Source: Trichopria drosophilae (lineage: Eukaryota; Arthropoda; Insecta; Hymenoptera; Diapriidae). From it: 64,000 nucleotides of DNA. The stretch spans positions 132,621,501 through 132,685,500 of the forward strand of contig CM059582.1 of the NCBI GenBank assembly GCA_030407085.1. The letters run 5' to 3'. The translations under genes and the position numbers were made by a program. Shown in pieces: positions 39,301 to 52,800 of this stretch; the stretch's first letter is position 1; every line of letters begins with the position of its first letter. The notes beneath the pieces are model-generated. The model saw nothing but the letters and a program-made list of their open reading frames with translations, did no database searches and was not told the DNA's origin.

Positions 39301-40247
39301 AGGAAATATCACAAGAGACTCACATAAATTTTTCGAAAAAATTTCATCCACCGGATCAACCCTAAAATAAGGGATGATCGTTGAAACTAGTGTATCTCCC
39401 TAGATATCGGTGGTAACAGATATTTTTATTTTATGTATCGGTAAGAAATATTGCAAGAAACTCACATAAATTTTACGAAAAAATTTCATCCACCGGATCA
39501 ACCCCAAAATAAGGGATGATCATTGAAACTAGTGTATCTCCCTAGTGTATCTCCCTAGATATGGATGGTAACAGAAATTTTTATTTTATATATCGGTAGG
39601 AAATATCACAAGAGACTCACATAAATTTTACGAAAAAATTTCATCCACCGGATCAACCCCAAAATAAGGGATGATCATTGAAACTAGTGTATCTCCCTAG
39701 TGTATCTCCCTAGATATGGATGGTAACAGAAATTTTTATTTTATATATCGGTAGGAAATATCACAAGAGACTCACATAAATTTTACGAAAAAATTTCATC
39801 CACCGGATCAACCCCAAAATAAGGGATGATCATTGAAACTAGTGTATCTCCCTAGATATCGGGGGTAACAGATAATTTTATTTTATATATCGGTAAGAAA
39901 TATTACAAGAGACTCACATAAATTTTACGAAAAAATTTCATCCACCGGATCAACCCCAAACTAAGGGATGATTGTTGAAACTAGCGTATCTACCTAGTGT
40001 ATCTCCCTAGATATGGATGGTAACAGAAATTTTTATTTTATATATCGGTAGGAAATATCACAAGAGACTCACATAAATTTTACGAAAAAATTTCATCCAC
40101 CGGATCAACCCCAAAATAAGGGATGATCATTGAAACTAGTGTATCTCCCTAGATATGGATGGTAACAGAAATTTTTATTTTATATATCGGTAGGAAATAT
40201 CACAAGAGACTCACATAAATTTTACGAAAAAATTTCATCCACCGGAT

Positions 40248-40662
40248 CAACCCCAAAATAAGGGATGATCATTGAAACTAGTGTATCTCCCTAGATATGG
40301 ATGGTAACAGAAATTTTTATTTTATATATCGGTAGGAAATATCACAAGAGACTCACATAAATTTTACGAAAAAATTTTATTCACCCGATCATCCCTTATT
40401 TTGGGGTTGATCGGGTGAATAAAATTTTTTCGTAAAATTATGTGAGTCTCTTGTGATATTTCCTACCGATATATAAAATAAAAATTTCTGTTACCATCCA
40501 TATCTAGGGAGATACACTAGTTTCAATGATCATCCCTTATTTTGGGGTTGATCCGGTGGATGAAATTTTTTCGTAAAATTTATGTGAGTCTCTTGTGATA
40601 TTTCCTACCGATATATAAAATAAAAATTTCTGTTACCATCCATATCTAGGGAGATACACTAG
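40248..40662. repeat. Polarity-switch palindrome in satellite 2
   Basis: Monomer orientation flips here. TCACCCGATCA (40381-40391) pairs with TGATCGGGTGA (40408-40418) around a 16-nt loop (40392-40407, TCCCTTATTTTGGGGT). Paired positions sum to 80799 near the loop. The arms match outward for roughly 250 bp with a single 1-bp difference (AAATTT against AATT near 40438), until the left arm has a short unit where the right has a long one. Both arms carry the same rare variant, TTTTATTCACCCG in place of TTTCATCCACCGG, so one arm was copied from the other. Confidence 0.9.
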
Positions 40663-41087
40663 GTAGATACGCTAGTTTCAACAATCATCCCTTAGTTTGG
40701 GGTTGATCCGGTGGATGAAATTTTTTCGTAAAATTTATGTGAGTCTCTTGTGATATTTCCTACGGATATATAAAATAAAATTTGTGTTACCATCCATATC
40801 TAGGGAAATACACTAGTTTCAATGATCATCCCTTATTTTGGGGTTGATCCGGTGGATGAAATTTTTTCGTAAAATTTATGTGAGTCTCTTGTGATATTTC
40901 CTACCGATATATAAAATAAAAATTTCTGTTACCATCCATATCTAGGGAGATACACTAGGTAGATACGCTAGTTTCAACAATCATCCCTTAGTTTGGGGTT
41001 GATCCGGTGGATGAAATTTTTTCGTAAAATTTATGTGAGTCTCTTGTGATATTTCTTACCGATATATAAAATAAAAATTTCTGTTAC

Positions 41088-41125
41088 CGACATTATCTAG
41101 GGAGATACACTAGATACAATGAATA
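41088..41125 (-). repeat. Diverged satellite 2 patch
   Basis: GTTACCGACATTATCTAGGG replaces GTTACCATCCATATCTAGGG. Just beyond, CTAGATACAATGAATATCCC replaces CTAGTTTCAATGATCATCCC. Both replacements preserve length. Confidence 0.65.
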
Positions 41126-43310
41126 TCCCTTATTTTGGGGTTGATCCGGTGGATGAAATTTTTTCGTAAAATTTATGTGAGTCTCTTGTGATATTTCCTA
41201 CCGATATATAAAATAAAAATTTCTGTTACCATCCATATCTAGGGAGATACACTAGGTAGATACGCTAGTTTCAACAATCATCCCTTAGTTTGGGGTTGAT
41301 CCGGTGGATGAAATTTTTTCGTAAAATTTATGTGAGTCTCTTGTGATATTTCCTACCGATATATAAAATAAAAATTTCTGTTACCATCCATATCTAGGGA
41401 GATACACTAGTTTCAATGATCATCCCTTATTTTGGGGTTGATCCGGTGGATGAAATTTTTTCGTAAAATTTATGTGAGTCTCTTGTGATATTTCCTACCG
41501 ATATATAAAATAAAAATTTCTGTTACCATCCATATCTAGGGAGATACACTAGGGAGATACGCTAGTTTCAACGATCATCCCTTAGTTTGGGGTTGATCCG
41601 ATGGATGAAATTTTTTCGTAAAATTTATGTATCTCTTGTGATATTTCTTACCGATTAATAAAATAAAATTATATGTTACCCCCGATATCTAGGGTGATAC
41701 ACTAGTTTCAATGATCATCCCTTATTTTGGGGTTGATTCGGTGGATGACATTTTTTCGTAAAATTTATGTGTCTCTTGTGATATTTCCTACCGATATATA
41801 AAATAAAAATTTGTGTTACCATCCATATCTAGGGAGATACACTAGGGAGATACGCTAGTTTCAACAATCATCCCTTAGTTTGGGGTTGATCCGGTGGATG
41901 AAATTTTTTCGTAAAATTTATGTGAGTCTCTTGTGATATTTCTTACCGATACATAAAATAAAAATTTCTGTTACCATCCATATCTAGGGAGATACACTAG
42001 TTTCAACGATCATCCCTTATTTTGGGGTTGATCCGATGGATGAAATTTTTTCGTAAAATTTATGTGAGTCTCTTGTGATATTTCCTACCGATATATAAAA
42101 TAAAAATTTCTGTTACCATCCATATCTAGGGAGATACACTAGGGTTAGTTTCAACAATCATCCCTTAGTTTGGGGTTGATCCGGTGGATGAAATTTTTTC
42201 GTAAATTTTATGTGAGTCTCTTGTCATATTTCTTACCGATACATAAAATAAAATTATCTGTTACCCCCGATATCTAGGGAGATACTCTAGTTTCAATGAT
42301 CATCCCTTATATTGGGGTTGATCCGGTGGATGAAATTTTTTCGTAAAATTTATGTGAGTCTCTTGTGATATTTCCTACCGATATATAAAATAAAAATTTC
42401 TGTTACCATCCATATCTAGGGAGATACACTAGGTATAATAAGCTAGTTTCAACAATCATCCCTTAAGTTGGGGTTGATCCGGTGGATGAAATTTTTTCGT
42501 AAAATTTATGTGAGTCTCTTGTGATATTTCCTACCGATATATAAAATAAAAATTTCTGTTACCATCCATATCTAGGGAGATACACTAGTTTCAATGATCA
42601 TCGCTTATTTTGGGGTTGATCCGGTGGATGAAATTTTTTCGTAAAATTTATGTGAGTCTCTTGTGATATTTCCTACCGATATATAAAATAAAAATTTCTG
42701 TTACCATCCATATCTAGGGAGATACACTAGTTTCAATGATCATCCCTTATTTTGGGGTTGATCCGGTGGATGAAATTTTTTCGTAAAATTTATGTGAGTC
42801 TCTTGCAATATTTCTTACCGATACATAAAATAAAAATTTCTGTTACCATCCATATCTAGGGAGATACACTAGTTTCAATGATCATCCCTTATTTTGGGGT
42901 TGATCCGGTGGATGAAATTTTTTCGTAAAATTTATGTGAGTCTCTTGTGATATTTCCTACCGATATATAAAATAAAAATTTCTGTTACCATCCATATCTA
43001 GGGAGATACACTAGGTAGATACGCTAGTTTCAACAATCATCCCTTAGTTTGGGGTTGATCCGGTGGATGAAATTTTTTCGTAAAATTTATGTGAGTCTCT
43101 TGTGATATTTCCTACCGATATATAAAATAAAAATTTCTGTTACCATCCATATCTAGGGAGATACACTAGTTTCAATGATCATCCCTTATTTTGAGGTTGA
43201 TCCGGTGGATGAAATTTGTTCGTAAAATTTATGTGAGTCTCTTGTGGTATTTCCTACCGATATATAAAAAAAAATTTTTTGTTACCATCCATATCTAGGG
43301 AGATACACTA

Positions 43311-43322
43311 GGGCGCCACATC
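43311..43322 (-). repeat. Diverged satellite 2 joint
   Basis: GGGCGCCACATC stands where a long unit has GGTAGATACGCT, between intact CACTA and AGTTTCAACAATC. Length is preserved. Confidence 0.6.
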
Positions 43323-46300
43323 AGTTTCAACAATCATCCCTTAGTTTGGGGTTGATCCGGTGGATGAAATTTTTTCGTAAAATTTATGTGAGTCTCTTGT
43401 GATATTTCCTACCGATATATAAAATAAAAATTTCTGTTACCATCCATATCTAGGGAGATACACTAGTTTCAATGATCATCCCTTATTTTGGGGTTGATCC
43501 GGTGGATGAAATTTTTTCGTAAAATTTATGTGAGTCTCTTGTGATATTTCCTACCGATATATAAAATAAAAATTTCTGTTACCATCCATATCTAGGGAGA
43601 TACACTAGGGAGATACGCTAGTTTCAACAATCATCCCTTAGTTTGGGGTTGATCCGGTGGATGAAATTTTTTCGTAAAATTTATGTGAGTCTCTTGTGAT
43701 ATTTCCTACCGATATATAAAATAAAAATTTCTGTTACCATCCATATCTAGGGAGATACACTAGTTTCAATGATCATCCCTTATTTTGGGGTTGATCCGGT
43801 GGATGAAATTTTTTCGTAAAATTTATGTGAGTCTCTTGTGATATTTCCTACCGATATATAAAATAAAAATTTCTGTTACCATCCATATCTAGGGAGATAC
43901 ACTAGGGTGATACGCTAGTTTCAACAATCATCCCTTAGTTTGGGGTTGATCCGGTAGATAAAATTTTTTCGTAAAATTTATGTGAGTCTCTTGTGATATT
44001 TCCTACCGATATATAAAATAAAAATTTCTGTTACCATACATATCTAGGGAGATACACTAGTTTCAATGATCATCCCTTATTTTGGGGTTGATCCGGTGGA
44101 TGAAATATTTTCGAAAAATTTATGTGAGTCTCTTGTGATATTTCCTACCGATATATAAAATAAAAATTTCTGTTATCATCCATATCTAGGGAGATACACT
44201 AGGTAGATAAGCTAGTTTCAACAATCATCCCTTAAGTTGGGGTTGATCCGGTGGATGAAATTTTTTCGTAAAATTTATGTGAGTCTCTTGTGATATTTCC
44301 TACCGATATATAAAATAAAAATTTCTGTTACCATACATATCTAGGGAGATACACTAGTTTCAATGATCATCCCTTATTTTGGGGTTGATCCGGTGGATGA
44401 AATTTTTTCGTAAAATTTATGTGAGTCTCTTGTGATATTTCCTACCGATATATAAAATAAAAATTTCTGTTACCATCCATATCTAGGGAGATACACTAGT
44501 TTCAACAATCATCCCTTAGTTTGGGGTTGATCCGGTGGATGAAATTTTTTCGTAAAATTTATGTGAGTCTCTTGTGATATTTCCTACCGATATATAAAAT
44601 AAAAATTTCTGTTACCATCCATATCTAGGGAGATACACTAGTTTCAATGATCATCCCTTATTTTGGGGTTGATCCGGTGGATGAAATTTTTTCGTAAAAT
44701 TTATGTGAGTCTCTTGTGATATTTCCTACCGATATATAAAATAAAAATTTCTGTTACCATCCATATCTAGGGAGATACACTAGGTAGATACGCTAGTTTC
44801 AACAATCATCCCTTAGTTTGGGGTTGATCCGGTGGATGAAATTTTTTCGTAAAATTTATGTGAGTCTCTTGTGATATTTCTTACCGATATATAAAATAAA
44901 AATTTCTGTTACCATCCATATCTAGGGAGATACACTAGTTTCAATGATCATCCCTTATTTTGGGGTTGATCCGGTGGATGAAATTTTTTCGTAAAATTTA
45001 TGTGAGTCTCTTGTGATATTTCCTACCGATATATAAAATAAAAATTTCTGTTACCATCCATATCTAGGGAGATACACTAGGTTGATACGCTAGTTTCAAC
45101 AATCATCCCTTAGTTTGGGGTTGATCCGGTGGATGAAATTTTTTCGTAAAATTTATGTGAGTCTCTTGTGATATTTCTTACCGATATATAAAATAAAAAT
45201 TTCTGTTACCCTCCATATCTAGGGAGATACACTAGTTTCAATGATCATCCCTTATTTTGGGGTTGATCCGGTGGATGAAATTTTTTCGTAAAATTTATGT
45301 GAGTCTCTTGTGATATTTCCTACCGATATATAAAATAAAAATTTCTGTTACCATCCATATCTAGGGAGATACACTAGGTAGATACGCTAGTTTCAACAAT
45401 CATCCCTTAGTTTGGGGTTGATCCGGTGGATGAAATTTTTTCGTAAAATTTATGTGAGTCTCTTGTGATATTTCTTACCGATATATAAAATAAAAATTTC
45501 TGTTACCATCCATATCTAGGGAGATACACTAGTTTCAATGATCATCCCTTATTTTGGGGTTGATCCGGTGGATGAAATTTTTTCGTAAAATTTATGTGAG
45601 TCTCTTGTGATATTTCCTACCGATATATAATATAAAAATTTCTGTTACCATCCATATCTAGGGAGATACGCTAGTTTCAACAATCATCCCTTAGTTTGGG
45701 GTTGATCCGGTGGATGAAATTTTTTCGTAAAATTTATGTGAGTCTCTTGTGATATTTCTTACCGATATATAAAATAAAAATTTCTGTTACCATCTATATC
45801 TAGGGAGATACACTAGTTTCAATGATCATCCCTTATTTTGGGGTTGATCCGGTGGATGAAATTTTTTCGTAAAATTTATGTGAGTCTCTTGTGATATTTC
45901 CTACCGATATATAAAATAAAAATTTCTGTTACCATCCATATCTAGGGAGATACACTAGGTAGATACGCTAGTTTCAACAATCATCCCTTAGTTTGGGGTT
46001 GATCCGGTGGATGAAATTTTTTCGTAAAATTTATGTGAGTCTCTTGTGATATTTCCTACCGATATATAAAATAAAAATTTCTGTTACCATCCATATCTAG
46101 GGAGATACACTAGTTTCAATGATCATCCCTTATTTTGGGGTTGATCCGGTGGATGAAATTTTTTCGTAAAATTTATGTGAGTCTCTTGTGATATTTCCTA
46201 CCGATATATAAAATAAAAATTTCTGTTACCATCCATATCTAGGGAGATACACTAGGTAGATACGCTAGTTTCAACAATCATCCCTTAGTTTGGGGTTGAT

Positions 46301-47440
46301 CCGGTGGATGAAATTTTTTCGTAAAATTTATGTGAGTCTCTTGTGATATTTCCTACCGATATATAAAATAAAAATTTCTGTTACCATCCATATCTAGGGA
46401 GATACACTAGTTTCAACGATCATCCCTTATTTTGGGGTTGATCCGGTGGATGAAATTTTTTCGTAAAATTTATGTGAGTCTCTTGTGATATTTCCTACCG
46501 ATATATAAAATAAAAATTTCTGTTACCATCCATATCTAGGGAGATACACTAGGTAGATACGCTAGTTTCAACAATCATCCCTTAGTTTGGGGTTGATCCG
46601 GTGGATGAAATTTTTTCGTAAAATTTATGTGAGTCTCTTGCGATATTTCTTACCGATATATAAAATAAAAATTTCTGTTACCATCCATATCTAGGGAGAT
46701 ACACTAGTTTCAATGATCATCCCTTATTTTGGGGTTGATCCGGTGGATGAAATTTTTTCGTAAAATTTATGTGAGTCTCTTGTGATATTTCCTACCGATA
46801 TATAAAATAAAAATTTCTGTTACCATCCATATCTAGGGAGATACACTAGGTAGATACGCTAGTTTCAACAATCATCCCTTAGTTTGGGGTTGATCCCGTG
46901 GATGAAATTTTTTCGTAAAATTTATGTGAGTCTCTTGTGATATTTCTTACCGATATATAAAATAAAAATTTGTGTTACCATCCATATCTAGGGAGATACA
47001 CTAGTTTCAATGATCATCCCTTATTTTGGGGTTGATCCGGTGGATGAAATTTTTTCGTAAAATTTATGTGAGTCTCTTGTGATATTTCCTACCGATATAT
47101 AAAATAAAAATTTCTGTTACCATCCATATCTAGGGAGATACACTAGGTAGATACGCTAGTTTCAACAATCATCCCTTAGTTTGGGGTTGATCCGGTGGAT
47201 AAAATTTTTTCGTAAAATATATGTGAGTCTCTTGTGATATTTCCTACCGATATATAAAATAAAAATTTCTGTTACCATCCATATCTAGGTAGATACACTA
47301 GTTTCAACGATCATCCCTTATTTTGGGGTTGATCCGGTGGATGAAATTTTTTCGTAAAATTTCTGTGAGTCTCTTGTGATATTTCATACCCATATATAAT
47401 ATAAAAATTTCTGTTACCATCCATATCTAGGGAGATACAC

Positions 47441-47465
47441 TAGTAAGATTAGATATTTTTAATAA
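47441..47465 (-). repeat. Diverged satellite 2 patch
   Basis: TAGTAAGATTAGATATTTTT replaces the usual long-unit joint sequence before AATAATCATCCC. Length is preserved relative to a long unit. Confidence 0.6.
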
Positions 47466-48037
47466 TCATCCCTTATTTTGGGGTTGATCCGGTGGATGAA
47501 ATTTTTTCGTAAAATTTATGTGAGTCTCTTGTGATATTTCCTACCGATATATAAAATAAAAATTTCTGTTACCATCCATATCTAGGGAGATACACTAGTT
47601 TCAATGATCATCCCTTATTTTGGGGTTGATCCGGTGGATGAAATTTTTTCGTAAAATTTATGTGAGTCTCTTGTGATATTTCCTACCGATATATAAAATA
47701 AAAATTTCTGTTACCATCCATATCTAGGGAGATACACTAGGTAGATACGCTAGTTTCAACAATCATCCCTTAGTTTGGGGTTGATCCGGTGGATGAAATT
47801 TTTTCGTAAAATTTATGTGAGTCTCTTGTGATATTTCCTACCGATATATAAAATAAAAATTTCTGTTACCATCCATATCTAGGGAGATACACTAGTTTCA
47901 ATGATCATCCCTTATTTTGGGGTTGATCCGGTGGATGAAATTTTTTCGTAAAATTTATGTGAGTCTCTTGTGATATTTCCTACCGATATATAAAATAAAA
48001 ATTTCTGTTACCATCCATATCTAGGGAGATACACTAG

Positions 48038-48070
48038 CGTGAAGGGAAAGAGTGTACAATCAGGTGGTAG
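48038..48070 (-). repeat. Diverged satellite 2 patch
   Basis: After an intact CACTAG the array reads CGTGAAGGGAAAGAGTGT, then the normal ACAATCA, then GGTGGTAG, before returning to TTGGGGTTGATCC. Aligned to a long unit the length is identical, so about 20 substitutions are packed into 33 bp with no net gain or loss. Confidence 0.75.
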
Positions 48071-49080
48071 CTTGGGGTTGATCCGGTGGATGAAATTTTT
48101 TCGTAAAATTTATGTTAGTCTCTTGTGATATTTCCTACCGATATATAAAATAAAAATTTCTGTTACCATCCATATCTAGGGAGATACACTAGTTTCAATG
48201 ATCATCCCTTATTTTGGGGTTGATCCGGTGGATGAAATTTTTTCGTAAAATTTATGTGAGTCTCTTGTGATATTTCCTACCGATATATAAAATAAAAACT
48301 TCTGTTACCATCCATATCTAGGGAGATACACTAGGTAGATATGCTAGTTTCTACAATCATCCCTAATTTTTGGATTGATCCAGTGGATGAAATTTTTTCG
48401 TAAAATTTATGTGAGTCTCTTGTGATATTTACTACCGATATATAAAATAAAAATTTCTGTTAGCATCCATATCTAGGGAGATACACTAGTTTCAATGATC
48501 ATCCCTTATTTTGGGGTTGATCCAGTGGATGAAATTTTTTCGTAAAATTTATGTGAGTCTCTTGTGATATTTCCTACCGATATATAAAATAAAAATTTCT
48601 GTTACCATCCATATCTAGGGAGATACACTAGGTAGATACGCTAGTTTCAACAATCATCCCTTAGTTTGGGGTTGATCCGGTGGATGAAATTTTTTCGTAA
48701 AATTTATGTGAGTCTCTTGTGATATTTCCTACCGATATATAAAATAAAAATTTCTGTTACCATCCATATCTAGGGAGATACACTAGTTTCAATGATCATC
48801 CCTTATTTTGGGGTTGATCCGGTGGATGAAATTTTTTCGTAAAATTTATGTGAGTCTCTTGTGATATTTCCTACCGATATATAAAATAAAAATTTCTGTT
48901 ACCATCCATATCTAGGGAGATACACTAGGGAGATACGCTAGTTTCAACAATCATCCCTTAGTTTGGGGTTGATCCGGTGGATGAAATTTTTTCGTAAAAT
49001 TTATGTGAGTCTCTTGTGATATTTCCTACCGATATATAAAATAAAAATTTCTGTTACCATCCATATCTAGGGAGATACAC

Positions 49081-49886
49081 TAGTTTCAATGATCATCCCT
49101 TATTTTGGGGTTGATCCGGTGGATGAAATTTTTTCGTAAAATTTATGTGAGTCTCTTGTGATATTTCCTACCGATATATAAAATAAAAATTTCTGTTACC
49201 ATCCATATCTAGGGAGATACACTAGTTTCAATGATCATCCCTTATTTTGGGGTTGATCCGGTGGATGAAATTTTTTCGTAAAATTTATGTGAGTCTCTTG
49301 TGATATTTCCTACCGATATATAAAATAAAAATTTCTGTTACCATCCATATCTAGGGAGATACACTAGTTTCAATGATCATCCCTTATTTTGGGGTTGATC
49401 CGGTGGATGAAATTTTTTCGTAAAATTTATGTGAGTCTCTTGTGATATTTCCTACCGATATATAAAATAAAAATTTCTGTTACCATCCATATCTAGGGAG
49501 ATACACTAGTTTCAATGATCATCCCTTATTTTGGGGTTGATCCGGTGGATGAAATTTTTTCGTAAAATTTATGTGAGTCTCTTGTGATATTTCCTACCGA
49601 TATATAAAATAAAAATTTCTGTTACCATCCATATCTAGGGAGATACACTAGTTTCAATGATCATCCCTTATTTTGGGGTTGATCCGGTGGATGAAATTTT
49701 TTCGTAAAATTTATGTGAGTCTCTTGTGATATTTCCTACCGATATATAAAATAAAAATTTCTGTTACCATCCATATCTAGGGAGATACACTAGTTTCAAT
49801 GATCATCCCTTATTTTGGGGTTGATCCGGTGGATGAAATTTTTTCGTAAAATTTATGTGAGTCTCTTGTGATATTTCCTACCGATA
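49081..49886 (-). repeat. Run of apparently identical 142-bp monomers
   Basis: Successive short units (CTAGTTTCAATGATCATC at about 49080, 49222, 49364, 49506, 49648 and 49790) appear identical by eye, with exact 142-bp spacing. The run ends at a variant unit with ATACAAAATAAAAATTTGTG near 49886. It is a local homogenised block inside a more mixed array. Confidence 0.75.
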
Positions 49887-52800
49887 TACAAAATAAAAAT
49901 TTGTGTTACGATCCATAACTAGGGAGATACACTAGTTTCTATGATCATCCCTTATTTTGGGGTTGATCCGGTGGATGAAATTTTTTCGTAAAATTTATGT
50001 GACTCTCTTGTAATATTTCTTACCGATACATAAAATAAAAGTATCTGTTACCATCCATATCTAGGGAGATACACTAGGGTGATACGCTCGTTTCAACAAT
50101 CATCCCTTAGTTTGGGGTTGATCCCGTGGATGAAATTTTTTTGTAAAATTTATGTGAGTCTCTTGTGATATTTCCTACCGATATATAAAATAAAAATTTC
50201 TGTTACCATCCATATCTAGGGAGATACACTAGTTTCAATGATCATCCCTTATTTTGGGGTTGATCCGGTGGATGAAATTTTTTCGTAAAATTTATGTGAG
50301 TCTCTTGTGATATTTCCTACCGATATATAAAATAAAAATTTCTGTTACCATCCATATCTAGGGAGATACACTAGTTTCAATGATCATCCCTTATTTTGGG
50401 GTTGATCCGGTGGATGAAATTTTTTCGTAAAATTTATGTGAGTCTCTTGTGATATTTCCTACCGATATATAAAATAAAAATTTCTGTTACCATCCATATC
50501 TAGGGAGATACACTAGTTTCAATGATCATCCCTTATTTTGGGGTTGATCCGGTGGATGAAATTTTTTCGTAAAATTTATGTGAGTCTCTTGTGATATTTC
50601 CTACCGATATATAAAATAAAAATTTCTGTTACCATCCATATCTAGGGAGATACACTAGGTAGATACGCTAGTTTCAACAATCATCCCTTAGTTTGGGGTT
50701 GATCCGGTGGATGAAATTTTTTCGTAAAATTTATGTGAGTCTCTTGTGATATTTCCTACCGATATATAAAATAAAAATTTCTGTTACCATCCATATCTAG
50801 GGAGATACACTAGTTTCAATGATCATCCCTTATTTTGGGGTTGATCCGGTGGATGAAATTTTTTCGTAAAATTTATGTGAGTCTCTTGTGATATTTCCTA
50901 CCGATATATAATATAAAAATTTCTGTTACCATCCATATCTAGGGAGATACGCTAGTTTCAACAATCATCCCTTATTTTGGGGTTGATCCGGTGGATGAAA
51001 TTTTTTCGTAAAATTTATGTGAGTCTCTTGTGATATTTCCTACCGATATATAAAATAAAAATTTCTGTTACCATCCATATCTAGGGAGATACACTAGTTT
51101 CAATGATCATCCCTTATTTTGGGGTTGATCCGGTGGATGAAATTTTTTCGTAAAATTTATGTGAGTCTCTTGTGATATTTGCTACCGATATATAATATAA
51201 AAATTTCTGTTACCATCCATATCTAGGGAGATACGCTAGTTTCAACAATCATCCCTTAGTTTGGGGTTGATCCGGTGGATGAAATTTTTTCGTAAAATTT
51301 ATGTGAGTCTCTTGTGATATTTCCTACCGATATATAAAATAAAAATTTCTGTTACCATCCATATCTAGGGAGATACACTAGTTTCAATGATCATCCGTTA
51401 TTTTGGGGTTGATCCGGTGGATGAAATTTATTCGTAAAATTTATGTGTCTCTTGCAATATTTCTTACCGATACATAAAATAAAAATTTCTGCTACCATCC
51501 ATATCTAGGGAGATACACTAGGTAGATACGCTAGTTTCTACAATCATCCCTTAGTTTGGGGTTGATCCGGTGGATGAAATTTTTTCGTAAAATTTATGTG
51601 AGTCTCTTGTGATATTTCTTACCGATACATAAAATAAAAATTTCTGTTACCATCCATATCTAGGGAGATACACTAGTTTCAATGATCATCCCTTATTTTG
51701 AGGTTGATCCGGTGGATGAAATTTTTTCGTAAAATTTATGTGAGTCTCTTGTGATATTTTCTACTGATATATAAAATAAAAATTTCTGTTACCATCCATA
51801 TCTAGGGAGATACACAAGTTTCGACAATCATCCCTTAGATTGGGGTTGATCCGGTGGATGAAATTTTTTCGTAAAATTTATGTAAGTCTCTTGTAATATT
51901 TCTTACCGATACATGAAATAAAATTATCTGTTACCCCCGATATCTAGGGAGATACACTAGTTTCAATGATCATCGCTTATTTTGGGGTTGATCCGGTGGA
52001 TGAAATTTTTTCGTAAAATTTATGTGAGTCTCTTGTGATATTTCCTACCGATATATAAAATAAAAATTTCTGTTACCATCCATATCTAGGGAGATACACT
52101 AGGTAGATACGCTAGTTTCAACAATCATCCCTTAGTTTGGGGTTGATCCGGTGGATGAAATTTTTTCGTAAAATTTATGTGAGTCTCTTGTGATATTTCC
52201 TACCGATATATAAAATAAAAATTTCTGTTACCATCCATATCTAGGGAGATACACTAGTTTCAATGATCATCCCTTATTTTGGGGTTGATCCGGTGGATGA
52301 AATTTTTTCGTAAAATTTATGTGAGTCTCTTGTGATATTTCCTACCGATATATAAAATAAAAATTTCTGTTACCATCCATATCTAGGGAGATACACTAGT
52401 TTCAACGATCATCCCTTAGTTTGGGGTTGATCCGGTGGATGAAATTTTTTCGTAAAATTTATGTGAGTCTCTTGTGATATTTCCTACCGATATATAAAAT
52501 AAAAATTTCTGTTACCATCCATATCTAGGGAGATACACTAGTTTCAATGATCATCCCTTATTTTGGGGTTGATCCGGTGGATGAAATTTTTTCGTAAAAT
52601 TTATGTGAGTCTCTTGTGATATTTCCTACCGATATATAAAATAAAAATTTCTGTTACCATCCATATCTAGGGAGATACACTAGGTAGATACGCTAGTTTC
52701 TACAATCATCCCTTAGTTTGGGGTTGATCCGGTGGATGAAATTTTTTCGTAAAATTTATGTGAGTCTCTTGTGATATTTCCTACCGATATATAATATAAA

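Larger units (their letters stand above)
9955..40391 (+). repeat. Satellite 2, forward-oriented half (142/155-bp monomers)
   Basis: About 30.4 kb of head-to-tail monomers, roughly 200 copies by length. CATCCACCGGATCAACCCC starts units at 9955, 10097, 10239, 10381 and 10523 (spacing 142), then 10678 (spacing 155). Short units have AAATAAG, GATCATTG and CTAGTGTATC. Long units have AACTAAG, GATTGTTG and CTAGCGTATC, plus a 13-bp duplication giving GTATCTCCCTAGT twice. A second set of variants alternates independently: GGATGGTAAC with GAAATTTTT, or CGGGGGTAAC with GATAATTTT; and TAGGAAATATCAC, TAAGAAATATTAC or TAAGAAATATTGC. The segment around TTTACGAAAAAATTT changes least. No coding frame of note exists, and it is probably constitutive heterochromatin. 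Confidence 0.96.
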
